13,509 bases of DNA from Chitinophagaceae bacterium (GCA_020846105.1 JADLEN010000122.1:1-13509); one strand, 5' to 3'. Counted from the stretch's first letter, positions 1 to 7,756 are shown. The notes: a model not told the origin generated them from the letters alone. Program-made: numbers and translations.

Positions 1-555
1 ATAGTGGTGCTTGGTATTGTAGAAGTCAAAGACAATGTTTTGTTTTTGAAGGAAAAATGCAATGAAAAAAACCCATTTGCTAACGCTGCGTTGTGCATAT
101 CTCAACCACCACATATTGATTTTGCTAAATACCAATGCCTGCTGCCCTTTCCTTATTTTCTTCAAGGCTCCGAAGATTATAGTATGACTTTTGATGATGA
201 AAACGGTTTTAGCACAATGATTATGCAATTATCCTTGTATAATCATATGCCTACTATGGCTTGCAAGCTAGGGCGCACGCCGCCTATTTTTAGTAAATAC
301 CTCATCGATTTTGTGGGCTATGATATTATTAGCGATAGCCTAAGAAGTATGCTCAACAATAAACCAATACTTATTGTTTGTGACCCCCAAAAATTAAAAG
401 ATACCAACAGTACTTATCAGCCCGATCCGAATATTTTTCCAATTGCTCGTAAAAGCTATATGGCAACCACTACGTTTATAGAACGCCATCAGCTAATACC
501 CATTGATAGTCTCAATGGTATATTGTATTACGAGTATTTAGTACCCAAAAAATAA
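1..555 (+). CDS. C-terminal part of a probable polytopic membrane protein (5' truncated)
   Basis: The reading frame is open to the left edge. The first possible start (GTG at 4) is probably internal, so this is read as a 3' fragment of about 184 residues ending at TAA 553-555. The visible part looks soluble and has no membrane segment. A stretch reading YQCLLPFPYFLQGSEDY at about residues 43-59 resembles the extracytoplasmic C-terminal domain that follows a multi-span, glycosyltransferase-39-like membrane region in hypothetical proteins of Chitinophagaceae and relatives. That resemblance is from memory. The hydrophobic segment ILIVCDP (about 122-128) looks like a buried strand. No catalytic motif is recognised, so the membrane-protein assignment is an inference and function is unknown. 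No hairpin terminator is evident in the 200 bp after the stop. Confidence 0.6.
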   Translation: MVVLGIVEVKDNVLFLKEKCNEKNPFANAALCISQPPHIDFAKYQCLLPFPYFLQGSEDYSMTFDDENGFSTMIMQLSLYNHMPTMACKLGRTPPIFSKYLIDFVGYDIISDSLRSMLNNKPILIVCDPQKLKDTNSTYQPDPNIFPIARKSYMATTTFIERHQLIPIDSLNGILYYEYLVPKK

Positions 556-755
556 ATGTCAATACGGTTTTTCTAAAAAAGTTCTTTTCTGAAAATATTC
601 GATACTATCATTAATGGTAACAAGGACACATCATTTGCCGTTTATTACAGCTACCAGTACTAATTACCTAAATCACAAACTCGGCTTACAGAATACGCCT
701 CACTTTTAGTAGTTTTGCAACCTTAATAACATTAACAAACTTAAATAAAAACATA
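556..755. other. Intergenic region upstream of the DUF3467 gene
   Basis: This 200-bp AT-rich gap has no credible gene. An ATG directly after the preceding stop opens only a six-codon frame. The only recognisable element is a -7-like box near its right end, listed separately. No strong inverted repeat or terminator is visible. Confidence 0.6.
710..717 (+). promoter_or_regulatory. Candidate -7 element of the DUF3467-guaA promoter
   Basis: TAGTTTTG matches the Bacteroidota -7 consensus TAnnTTTG exactly and lies 38 bp before the DUF3467 start codon, giving a 5' leader of about 30 nt. No TTG is present at the expected -33 distance (about 686-692), so the support is the -7 box and its position only. 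Confidence 0.4.
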
Positions 756-1064
756 ATGGAAAATCAAGAACAACAACAATTGAATATTGAGCTAACAGAA
801 GAAATGGCGGACGGACAATATGCAAACCTTGCTATAATTACACATTCTTTTGCCGAGTTTATAATAGACTTCGTAAATGTAATGCCCAACACCCCAAAAT
901 CTAAAGTGAAAAGCCGTGTAGTAATGACTCCACATCACGCAAAACGCTTGATGCTAGCCCTTATAGATAATGTAAAACAATTTGAAGCAGCTAACGGAAC
1001 AATTAAAGAACAAGCCAATTCTGCTATCCCATTTACTTTGGGTGGACAAAAAGGCGAAGCTTAA
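756..1064 (+). CDS. DUF3467 family protein
   Basis: This 102-residue protein has the hallmark arrangement of DUF3467: QYANLAIITHSFAEFIIDF at about residues 21-39, then VMPNTPKSKVKSRVVMTPHHAKRL at about 42-65, and a helical LIDNVKQFE segment. The function of the family is not established. The protein is small, acidic at the N-terminus, and has no signal peptide or membrane segment, so it is probably cytoplasmic. From memory, relatives in Bacteroidota often sit beside rpoC. Here the next gene is guaA, 24 bp downstream, with no terminator between, which suggests co-transcription. The ATG at 756 follows an A-rich leader without a Shine-Dalgarno sequence, as usual in this phylum. Family call is confident; role unknown. 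Confidence 0.9.
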   Translation: MENQEQQQLNIELTEEMADGQYANLAIITHSFAEFIIDFVNVMPNTPKSKVKSRVVMTPHHAKRLMLALIDNVKQFEAANGTIKEQANSAIPFTLGGQKGEA

Positions 1065-1088
1065 TTTTTTTATTTTCTAAAAGTCACA

Positions 1089-2627
1089 ATGCACAATAAA
1101 ATCCTCATCCTCGATTTTGGTTCTCAATATACGCAGCTCATTGCCCGTAATATCCGTGAACTAAATGTCTATTGCGAAATACAACCTTGCACCAAACCTG
1201 TAGTGTACGACGATACACTTAAAGGTATTATCCTCGCAGGTTCCCCTTTTTCGGTAAACGACCCCGAAGCACCTAAGCCCGACATTAAAACCATGGCAGA
1301 CAAAGTACCCGTATTGGCGGTGTGCTATGGTGCACAGCTATTGGCGCAGCAATCGGGTGGCGAGGTTGGCAAATCGGCGCATAGAGAATATGGACGCGCA
1401 CACCTCAAATCAATAGTTGCAAATCCATTGATGGATGGGGTGCAGGAAGGTTCGCAGGTATGGATGAGCCATAGCGACTCAGTAAAGAAGCTAGCAGATG
1501 GTTTTGAAATTATTGCTACTACTGATAGCATACCTGTAGCGGCTTTCCGCAGCCCTGCAAGCTTTGCAGCCCATACTGTTTACGGCATTCAATTTCACCC
1601 CGAAGTTACCCATAGCCTTGATGGAAAAACGATGTTGAAAAACTTTTTGGTGAGCGTTTGTGGATGTGCACAAGATTGGACCCCCGCTGCTTTTGTAGAA
1701 GAAACAGTTGCTGCACTTAAAGAGCAAATTGGAGATAATAAAGTAGTGATGGCATTGAGCGGAGGAGTGGATTCCACAGTGGCTGCAATGCTGATTAATA
1801 AAGCGATTGGCAAGAATTTGTATTGCATTTTTGTAGACAATGGCTTGCTGCGCAAAGACGAATATCAACAAGTATTAAAAGGTTACGAAACGCTTGGGCT
1901 CAACACTAAAGGTGTGGATGCAAGCCAACGATTTTATAAAGAAATGGCTGGCGTGAGCGACCCCGAAGCCAAACGCAAAATCATTGGTCGTTTGTTTATC
2001 GAGGTGTTTGTAGAAGAAGGGCAAATTTTGAAAGATGTTTCTTTTCTTGGGCAAGGCACTATCTACCCAGATGTTATCGAATCTATGTCGATACACGGGC
2101 CATCGGCTACAATAAAAAGCCACCACAACGTGGGTGGGCTACCCGAAAAAATGCATCTTAAATTGGTAGAACCATTACGTTCTTTGTTCAAAGATGAAGT
2201 GCGCCGTATAGGTACAGAAATGGGTATCGACCAAATTTTTATTGGCCGTCATCCTTTTCCAGGTCCAGGTTTGGGCATCAGGGTATTGGGTGCCGTGAGC
2301 GAAGAAAAAGTAAAAATGTTGCAAGAAGCCGACGCTATTTATATCAATCTGCTACGCGAAAAAGGACTGTATGACAAAGTATGGCAAGCAGGCGCAATGC
2401 TACTGCCCGTGCAGAGTGTGGGCGTAATGGGCGATGAAAGAACTTATGAATTTACTGTTGCCTTGCGTGCTGTTACTTCGGTAGACGGTATGACCGCCGA
2501 TTGGGCACATTTGCCTTACGATTTCGTGGCACAAGTGAGCAATGATATTATCAATAAAGTAAAAGGGATTAACCGTGTGGTGTACGATATCAGCTCCAAG
2601 CCCCCTGCTACTATCGAGTGGGAGTAA
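1089..2627 (+). CDS. guaA: GMP synthase (glutamine-hydrolysing)
   Basis: GMP synthase converts XMP to GMP using ATP and glutamine-derived ammonia, the last step of de novo guanine nucleotide synthesis. The 512-residue protein is full length (the E. coli enzyme is about 525). Residues 1-190 form a class I glutamine amidotransferase, with the nucleophile Cys79 in AVCYGAQ and the His170/Glu172 pair in QFHPEV. The ATP-pyrophosphatase domain follows, with the PP-loop SGGVDST at 224-230. The C-terminal dimerisation domain starts near 390 ([11 protein letters not shown]) and ends with the typical [11 protein letters not shown]. All catalytic residues I can check are present. The ATG at 1089 gives the conserved N-terminus ([17 protein letters not shown]). 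It lies 24 bp after the DUF3467 gene and 21 bp before the next gene, so an operon is likely. Confidence 0.98.
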   Translation: MHNKILILDFGSQYTQLIARNIRELNVYCEIQPCTKPVVYDDTLKGIILAGSPFSVNDPEAPKPDIKTMADKVPVLAVCYGAQLLAQQSGGEVGKSAHREYGRAHLKSIVANPLMDGVQEGSQVWMSHSDSVKKLADGFEIIATTDSIPVAAFRSPASFAAHTVYGIQFHPEVTHSLDGKTMLKNFLVSVCGCAQDWTPAAFVEETVAALKEQIGDNKVVMALSGGVDSTVAAMLINKAIGKNLYCIFVDNGLLRKDEYQQVLKGYETLGLNTKGVDASQRFYKEMAGVSDPEAKRKIIGRLFIEVFVEEGQILKDVSFLGQGTIYPDVIESMSIHGPSATIKSHHNVGGLPEKMHLKLVEPLRSLFKDEVRRIGTEMGIDQIFIGRHPFPGPGLGIRVLGAVSEEKVKMLQEADAIYINLLREKGLYDKVWQAGAMLLPVQSVGVMGDERTYEFTVALRAVTSVDGMTADWAHLPYDFVAQVSNDIINKVKGINRVVYDISSKPPATIEWE

Positions 2628-2648
2628 TTATTGCGTATTTAAATAAAG

Positions 2649-3959
2649 ATGTGTTTGAAAAATAATTGGATTAAGAAGCTTTGCTTTTTGTTGCTGTGCG
2701 CATTGCTCAGCAATAGTGCAGGTGCGCAATTCTGGAAAAGTAGCTCCAAAACACGCAAGGTGAATTCTGGGAATAAATACCCAATTAAAGCTACCACAAA
2801 ACCAAGCCCCAAAGTAGAAAAGAAAAAAGAAGTACGGAAGAAGCAATCCGTTAATCTGCCAGTAAGTGTAGCCAAAACAAGATATAGAATAGATGTATTG
2901 CTGCCCTTGTACCTCGACGATTTGGTAATAGACGATAAGGTAATATTTAAAGGTAAGATACCCGACAGAGCCCAAGCGGGTATCAATTTTTATGAAGGTA
3001 TACAACTAGCGGTAGATACACTTACACAGATGGGTTATAAGACCGATGTGTATGTCCACGACATTAATGCCAAAGACACAACCATTGAGCTATTGCTACA
3101 AAATGGTGTATTAAAAAATACGGACTTAATATTAGGCTATGTATCTAATGCAGACGTGCTTACACTTGCAAATTATGCAGCTAAAAACCACGTCAATTTT
3201 ATTTCTGCATTTTCTCCTTCCGATGCCAATATTATCGACAACCCTTATTTCTTTTTACTAAACCCTACTTTAGAAAATAACTGTAATGCACTAGTTGCAT
3301 CCATTATTAAGAAACAAAAAGATAATCCAATAATAATTATCAAAAGAGAATCAATAGCTGTTGATAGCTCGGCCTATCGATATATAGTAGAAGCCTATCA
3401 AGATAAAGAACTAAAAACGGTAGATTGCAGCCTGTTGCCAGACTCTGCCGAGCTTGTAAGTGTTTTGGATAGTGCTGAAACAAACATTGTGATAATGCCA
3501 ATCATGGACGCATATTATGCCGAAAAAATGATTCAGAATTTCAAGAAATATTTCCCAACCTATCGTTTCGAAATATATGGTATGCCCACTTGGAAAGGCA
3601 TTACGACCAACAGAAAGATGATAGAATTGGGTAGCCAATATAGTATTAATATTACCCAGCCCTATTATTTCGAAAGTGCAAATAGTCTTGGCCAATCCAT
3701 AGCCCAGCAATACAAAACAACATTTGGAGGCGTGCCCAATGAGCTTACTTATAGAGGTTTCGAATTGGTGTTTTGGCTTACAGACTTGCTAAATAAATAT
3801 GGTACTATTTTTAACGAAAAAACGAGTGACAAGCAAATGGCACCCTTTACCAAATATGAATTGAAGCCAAAATGGGATAAGGAAAATAAGTTTTATTATT
3901 ATGAAAACAAACACCTTTATCTGTTCCAATTTCAATCAGGTACATTTAAGGTGCAATAG
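2649..3959 (+). CDS. Exported periplasmic-binding-protein type 1-like protein
   Basis: This 436-residue protein has a signal peptide (basic WIKK, hydrophobic LCFLLLCALL, probable cleavage after AGA at about residue 26). A lysine-rich low-complexity linker follows (about 45-68), then a domain at about 78-385 that resembles the type 1 periplasmic-binding fold: YRIDVLLPLYLDD, then a FYEGIQLAVDTL helix, VYVHDINAKD, and a late YRGFELVFWLTDLL helix. In Bacteroidota such domains are often annotated as amino-acid ABC transporter substrate-binding or LysM-containing proteins. No LysM motif is visible here, and no permease or ATPase gene is nearby. Ligand and role are therefore unknown. The Cys residues in the signal region are not in a convincing lipobox. 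It starts 21 bp after guaA and is probably co-transcribed. Confidence 0.75.
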   Translation: MCLKNNWIKKLCFLLLCALLSNSAGAQFWKSSSKTRKVNSGNKYPIKATTKPSPKVEKKKEVRKKQSVNLPVSVAKTRYRIDVLLPLYLDDLVIDDKVIFKGKIPDRAQAGINFYEGIQLAVDTLTQMGYKTDVYVHDINAKDTTIELLLQNGVLKNTDLILGYVSNADVLTLANYAAKNHVNFISAFSPSDANIIDNPYFFLLNPTLENNCNALVASIIKKQKDNPIIIIKRESIAVDSSAYRYIVEAYQDKELKTVDCSLLPDSAELVSVLDSAETNIVIMPIMDAYYAEKMIQNFKKYFPTYRFEIYGMPTWKGITTNRKMIELGSQYSINITQPYYFESANSLGQSIAQQYKTTFGGVPNELTYRGFELVFWLTDLLNKYGTIFNEKTSDKQMAPFTKYELKPKWDKENKFYYYENKHLYLFQFQSGTFKVQ

Positions 3960-3993
3960 CAAAAAAAACTTTTAACAGTAAAAATTAAATAGA

Positions 3994-4845
3994 ATGAACA
4001 AGCAAAAATTATTTAGTATTCTTGGAGCTGCGGTATTAACTATTGGCAGTATTAACACTAACGCACAGAGCGTTAAGATGCCGGCTCCTAGCCCGTCACA
4101 GACTATCAAGCAAAGTTTTGGATTAGGCGAAATAAGTGTAGATTATTCTCGTCCCTTGGTAAAAGGCCGAGTAGTGTTTGGCGACCTAGTGCCTTATGGA
4201 AAAACATGGCGTACTGGTGCCAACGGAGCTACTAAAATCACTTTTACAGATGATGTAAATTTTGGTGGTAAAGATGTTAAAGCAGGCACTTATGCGCTTT
4301 ATACCATTCCTGGCAAAAGCAGTTGGACGATTATGCTTTACAACGATCTTACCTTGGGTGGCAATGTAGCTGACTATAATACCGAAAAAGAATTGTTGCG
4401 TATAGAGGCAAGCCCCAAGACTACAGAATCAAAGATAGAATCTTTCACAATTGAATTGGCTAATGTAAAACCAACCTCTGCAACTTTACAATTGATGTGG
4501 GATTATACAAAAGTATCTGTAAAAATAACTACCGAAATAGAGTCTAGAATAATGAAAAATATTGATGCCGTAATGACCGCCGATGCTCGTCCTTACTATC
4601 AATCTGCAAGCTATTATTACGAAAACGACAAAGACCTTACAAAAGCTAAAATGTGGATAGAAAAAGCTGTTGAGCAAAATCCAAAAGCATTTTGGGTACG
4701 CCTTTTGAAAGCCAAAATAGAAATGAAAATGGGCGACAAAAAAGCTGCCGTAGCAACAGCCAACGAAGTGATAGCACTTGCTACAGAAGCGAAAAATGAC
4801 GATTATGTAAAAATGGCTAAAAAGCTAATTTCGGAAGCTAAATAA
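3994..4845 (+). CDS. DUF2911 protein with C-terminal TPR-like helices, exported
   Basis: The 283-residue product begins with a signal peptide (about residues 1-25, cleavage near NAQS). The DUF2911 domain follows, recognised by VDYSRPLVKGR (49-59), VPYGKTWRTGANGAT (67-81) and KAGTYALYTIPGK (96-108). A C-terminal helical region (about 198-283: SASYYYENDKDLTKAKMWIEKAVE, then WVRLLKAKIEMKMGDKKAA) has the spacing of tetratricopeptide repeats. DUF2911 has no defined function, so the role is unknown. Periplasmic location is inferred from the signal peptide, and the TPR-like tail suggests protein binding. It starts 34 bp after the preceding gene with no intervening terminator, and ends just before a strong hairpin terminator. 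The ATG follows an A-rich, SD-less leader. Confidence 0.88.
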   Translation: MNKQKLFSILGAAVLTIGSINTNAQSVKMPAPSPSQTIKQSFGLGEISVDYSRPLVKGRVVFGDLVPYGKTWRTGANGATKITFTDDVNFGGKDVKAGTYALYTIPGKSSWTIMLYNDLTLGGNVADYNTEKELLRIEASPKTTESKIESFTIELANVKPTSATLQLMWDYTKVSVKITTEIESRIMKNIDAVMTADARPYYQSASYYYENDKDLTKAKMWIEKAVEQNPKAFWVRLLKAKIEMKMGDKKAAVATANEVIALATEAKNDDYVKMAKKLISEAK

Positions 4846-4860
4846 ATAAGTGTCTGAAAT

Positions 4861-4896
4861 AAAAAACGCATACTTTTTAAAGTATGCGTTTTTTTT
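4861..4896. terminator. Bidirectional terminator between the DUF2911 gene and holA
   Basis: CGCATACTT (4867-4875) pairs with AAGTATGCG (4880-4888) across a 4-nt loop. A T-run follows on the + strand (4889-4896) and an A-run precedes it (4861-4866), giving U-tracts for both directions. The convergent gene order fits a shared Rho-independent terminator. The + strand U-tract overlaps the holA stop codon (4895-4897). Confidence 0.9.
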
Positions 4897-5908
4897 ATGC
4901 CATTGCTTCTACAAGTTCCAGTTTGCCAACCATTTCTTTCAGCAATTCGCCATCCTTGGCATTGTTATCAATGCCTACACATTTGGCATTGTATTCGGCA
5001 ATTATCAATAGGCATTGTTCTGCTTTGTGCAGCGGCCATTGCCTTGTTTTATTCATAACATCTTTTACAAAATAAGGGGCCACTCCTATTGCTCCTGCCC
5101 ATTCTTTTTCGGGCAGCTGTCGCGCAAAATTGGCTTTGTAAATTTGCTGAAAATGATTGAAAAATGAAGCAGTAATTACAACCATTGGACTGGCTTTTGA
5201 GTGCTCAAGAAAATAAGCCAGCATACGGTATAGCCTGTCCTTATTGCCAGAGCTGAATGCTTCTGGAAATTCGAACATGTTGTAATCTCTATTAATGCCA
5301 ATATACTGCTGGATTAATGCTGCACTAAGTATTTTTTCATTTGGTGCGTTAATACGGATTTTCTCTAGTTCAGACGCTATTTTTTGCAAGTTGTTGCCCA
5401 AGTACAAGGTGAGTACGGCAGCTTCTTTGTCTGCGATTTCAAAGCCAAGTTCTTTGCCCAGTTGCATTATCCAGCGAGGCATTGCATTTTCTTTCATTTT
5501 CTCTGAAGAAAAATAGGCAAGTTTTTCTTTGATAAATTTACCAAACTTAGTGCGCACATCCACCTTTTTATTGCGGTATTCTAGTACCAAAATAGTGCTG
5601 GGTGTTGGTTGTAAAAAGTAAGATTCTAATTTATCTAAATCGCTTATTGCGGCAGCGTCTTTTACCAATACCACTTGCCGCTCGGCAAACATAGGAAACC
5701 GTAGGCAAGCATTGATGATTTCAAGTGCCTTTATTTCTCTACCATAATATACCGACAAGTTGAAGTCTCGCTCGCTTGGCGCTAAAACCTCATGTTCGAA
5801 AAGCTCCATTAATTTATCTAGATAATACGGCTCTTCGCCATCTAGAAAATAAACTGGAGCCAGGTTTTTGCTTTTAATAGCATCTACTATTTGCTTAAAA
5901 TCGGCCAC
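4895..5908 (-). CDS. holA: DNA polymerase III delta subunit (clamp loader)
   Basis: HolA is the delta subunit of the clamp loader that opens the beta sliding clamp for loading onto DNA. At 337 residues it matches the usual length (E. coli 343). Supporting segments are VYFLDGEEPYYLDKL (19-33), RFPMFAERQVVLVKDA (70-85, the clamp-contact region), LYLGNNLQKIASELEKI (168-184), and a helical C-terminal collar. As expected for delta, no Walker A ATP site is seen. The start is GTG at 5906-5908, since no in-frame ATG lies between it and an upstream stop. That GTG shares its first base with the TAG stop of the upstream exonuclease gene (TAGTG), implying translational coupling. The stop codon lies inside the U-tract of the convergent terminator. 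Confidence 0.93.
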   Translation of the reverse strand: MADFKQIVDAIKSKNLAPVYFLDGEEPYYLDKLMELFEHEVLAPSERDFNLSVYYGREIKALEIINACLRFPMFAERQVVLVKDAAAISDLDKLESYFLQPTPSTILVLEYRNKKVDVRTKFGKFIKEKLAYFSSEKMKENAMPRWIMQLGKELGFEIADKEAAVLTLYLGNNLQKIASELEKIRINAPNEKILSAALIQQYIGINRDYNMFEFPEAFSSGNKDRLYRMLAYFLEHSKASPMVVITASFFNHFQQIYKANFARQLPEKEWAGAIGVAPYFVKDVMNKTRQWPLHKAEQCLLIIAEYNAKCVGIDNNAKDGELLKEMVGKLELVEAMA

Positions 5909-6645
5909 TAGTATTTATTTTCAACGTAAACAATTTTGTAATCAAAAGCAGCACTTTCGCTCAGGCGAAGAAAAACTTTGGCACTCGTAAGCACATCTTG
6001 CATGCAATAGGTTGCAATGCGCTTCAGGTCGCCTTGTTCCCAATATACCTTGCCCACCATGCTGCCATCAATATCATCTTTGGGCGAAGGTATGCCCAAT
6101 ATTTCGGCTAAGAGTGTCAGCGAAGTATAGTTTTTATAATCGCCAAACTTCCAAAGTTCTAAAGTGTCTTGGTGGTGTATTTCCCAAGGTTTTTTGTTTT
6201 GTATTTTTAATGCATTTGGCAAAGGAATTTGATTGATTATAAATCGCCTACAAATAAATGGCAGATCAAACTCTTTGATATTGTGCCCGCAAAATTTGAG
6301 GTCTTTATAATTGCTTTCGAAGCGTTGCAATACATCACTAAATTTATTTAACAATACTTTTTCGTCGTTGTCTGCAATAGAAGTAAGCCTAAAAACCCAC
6401 TCATTTTCGATAAAAACAAGACTGCCGATACCAATACAAACCACCTTAGAAAATTCAGAAAATATACCTCCTTTGTTGGTATAAAGTGCTGCTGCATCTA
6501 AGTCCTGCTCATTTTCTTTTTTTATGTTTTTGGCTTTTTTTTGCCACAAATCTTGCATTGGCTTCGATAGTTGTTCGTAACTTGCAGTCATTGTTACCGT
6601 TTCAATGTCTATAAAAAGTATAGGCTTCAATTGTTCGTTTGTCAT
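5908..6645 (-). CDS. DEDDy-type 3'-5' exonuclease, PolB-exonuclease-like
   Basis: The 245-residue protein is an RNase H-fold exonuclease. Motif I is FIDIET (Asp13, Glu15), motif II is GHNIKEFDLPF (Asp127), a further conserved Asp sits in QDTLELW (Asp160), and motif III is YCMQD (Tyr213, Asp217), the YxxxD pattern of the DEDDy subclass. It best fits the family of predicted 3'-5' exonucleases related to the exonuclease domain of family B DNA polymerases (Pfam DNA_pol_B_exo2, by recall). It stands alone with no polymerase domain. Two-metal hydrolysis of single-stranded DNA or RNA ends is expected, but the substrate is unknown. It overlaps holA by one base and is probably co-translated with it, suggesting a DNA replication or repair role. 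The ATG at 6643-6645 is preceded by a good promoter. Confidence 0.85.
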   Translation of the reverse strand: MTNEQLKPILFIDIETVTMTASYEQLSKPMQDLWQKKAKNIKKENEQDLDAAALYTNKGGIFSEFSKVVCIGIGSLVFIENEWVFRLTSIADNDEKVLLNKFSDVLQRFESNYKDLKFCGHNIKEFDLPFICRRFIINQIPLPNALKIQNKKPWEIHHQDTLELWKFGDYKNYTSLTLLAEILGIPSPKDDIDGSMVGKVYWEQGDLKRIATYCMQDVLTSAKVFLRLSESAAFDYKIVYVENKY

Positions 6646-6664
6646 AAAATGGATTTTATCTTTG
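6631..6664 (+). promoter_or_regulatory. Promoter of the coiled-coil protein gene
   Basis: TATCTTTG (6657-6664) is an exact TAnnTTTG -7 element, with TTG at 6631-6633 spaced 23 bp upstream, at the long end of the Bacteroidota range. The expected start near 6670 gives a leader of about 25 nt before the ATG at 6695. The -33 part lies inside the start of the exonuclease coding region. Confidence 0.65.
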
Positions 6665-6684
6665 CAACGAGTACTTTCTTAAAA

Positions 6685-6715
6685 CAAAATTATTATGGAT
6701 CAGGAATTAAATCAA
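6685..6715 (-). promoter_or_regulatory. Promoter of the exonuclease-holA operon
   Basis: Read on the minus strand, TAATTTTG (complement of 6685-6692) is an exact -7 element. TTG (complement of 6713-6715) lies 20 bp upstream of it. The expected start near 6679 gives a leader of about 33 nt. The -33 part lies within the first codons of the opposite gene, so the two promoters face each other. Confidence 0.65.
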
Positions 6716-7624
6716 GTAGAACCCAATAATAATCCAAAAAAAAATTACAATAAGGTTTTGATTCCTTTATTGGCACTTTCTTTGGTGGGTAACGGGTATT
6801 TATTGGTGAGTAAAAATAAGGTAGCAGAACAGAATAATTTTTTGATTTCTGAAAACACGGATATTAATGCTGCAAAAGACACGCTTCAAAACCAGTATGA
6901 TGCAGCCTTGGTAAGGCTCGATGACCTTACAGGTAAGAATGCCGAATTGGACCAAATGGTACAGGACAAAGACGGCGAGTTAAGCAAGTTAAAATCTGAA
7001 ATCAAATCCTTATTGGGCAAGAAGAATGCTACTGTTGCTGATCTTAAAAAAGCACAATCGCTTATAGGATCGTTACGTGGTAAGGTGCAAGGTTATGAAG
7101 AGCGGATTTCGGAATTGGAAATAGCCAATACCAACCTTACAAGCGAAAATACACAGCTTTACAAAGAGAATGAAACGGTAAGTGCTGAAGCCCAAAAATT
7201 AAAGGAGCTAGGCTCTGTGCTTCATATTTCCAATATCAAAATGGAGCCTATTAATCAAAAACGAAATGGTGAAATAGAAGTGGAAACCACAAAGGCCAAG
7301 CGTGTAGATATACTGAGAATAGTATTTGATATCGACGAAAATAGAATTGCGGAAACGGGATTCAATGAGATTTTTGTAGTCATAGAAGCACCTAATGGCA
7401 AGTTGCTAAGCAATGCAGCTTTTGGCTCTGGTATCACCACAGATGCTGATAACAACCCGCTAAACTATACTGTTGCCAAGCGTATTAATCTAGAAAAAGG
7501 ACAGAAGATGACAAATGTAAGTGTAGATTGGAAACAGGAAAGTGAATTTACTAAAGGGCAATACAATATTAGCTTCTACAACCGTGGTTATAAAATCGGC
7601 ACGGGGATGGTACAATTGAGATAA
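6695..7624 (+). CDS. Membrane-anchored coiled-coil protein, conserved hypothetical
   Basis: The 309-residue protein has a short Asn/Lys-rich cytoplasmic N-terminus, one membrane segment at about 20-38 (VLIPLLALSLVGNGYLLV), and a long heptad-rich coiled coil at about 45-172. The C-terminal domain at about 176-309 is probably beta-rich: NIKMEPI, then AKRVDILRIVFDIDENRIAE, EIFVVIEAPNGKLLSN, VDWKQ and YNISFYNRGYKIGTG. The architecture resembles conserved proteins of unknown function in Bacteroidota (recalled, not searched). Predicted topology is N-in with coiled coil and C-terminal domain in the periplasm, where it might act as a spacer or scaffold; this is an inference. It is monocistronic, with its own promoter and a strong terminator. 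No enzyme motif is visible. Confidence 0.8.
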   Translation: MDQELNQVEPNNNPKKNYNKVLIPLLALSLVGNGYLLVSKNKVAEQNNFLISENTDINAAKDTLQNQYDAALVRLDDLTGKNAELDQMVQDKDGELSKLKSEIKSLLGKKNATVADLKKAQSLIGSLRGKVQGYEERISELEIANTNLTSENTQLYKENETVSAEAQKLKELGSVLHISNIKMEPINQKRNGEIEVETTKAKRVDILRIVFDIDENRIAETGFNEIFVVIEAPNGKLLSNAAFGSGITTDADNNPLNYTVAKRINLEKGQKMTNVSVDWKQESEFTKGQYNISFYNRGYKIGTGMVQLR

Positions 7625-7647
7625 TATTTTCTGTTTTTGACATTACA

Positions 7648-7683
7648 ATGGGCTTAGAAAATTTTCTAAGCCCATTTTTTTTT
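7648..7683 (+). terminator. Rho-independent terminator of the coiled-coil protein gene
   Basis: A 28-bp perfect palindrome (7648-7675), with arms containing ATGGGCTTAGAAAA, is followed by a nine-base T-run to 7683. It lies 24 bp after the stop codon at 7622-7624. Confidence 0.92.
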
Positions 7684-7740
7684 AACTAATGTGGATATAA
7701 TAATTTGTTTTTTCAGATAATAATTTTAACTTGCTGCTCC

Positions 7741-7756
7741 AAACAGTTGTCTGTTT
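7741..7756. repeat. Inverted repeat AAACAG-TTGT-CTGTTT
   Basis: Perfect 6-bp arms surround a 4-bp spacer, about 98 bp before the surface-protein start. It has no T-tract, so it is not a terminator. It could be an operator half-site pair or chance in AT-rich DNA. No clear TAnnTTTG promoter is seen in this 170-bp gap; only near matches occur. Confidence 0.35.

Noticed and set aside
1325..2126. Several minus-strand frames inside guaA
   Set aside because: They are shadows of a fully conserved enzyme gene, with no recognisable family and no upstream signals.
2628..3005. Minus-strand frames rich in aromatic and hydrophobic residues opposite the PBP-like gene
   Set aside because: The apparent hydrophobicity comes from reading Lys/Glu-rich coding DNA in antisense. 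The sense strand has a signal peptide and domain homology.
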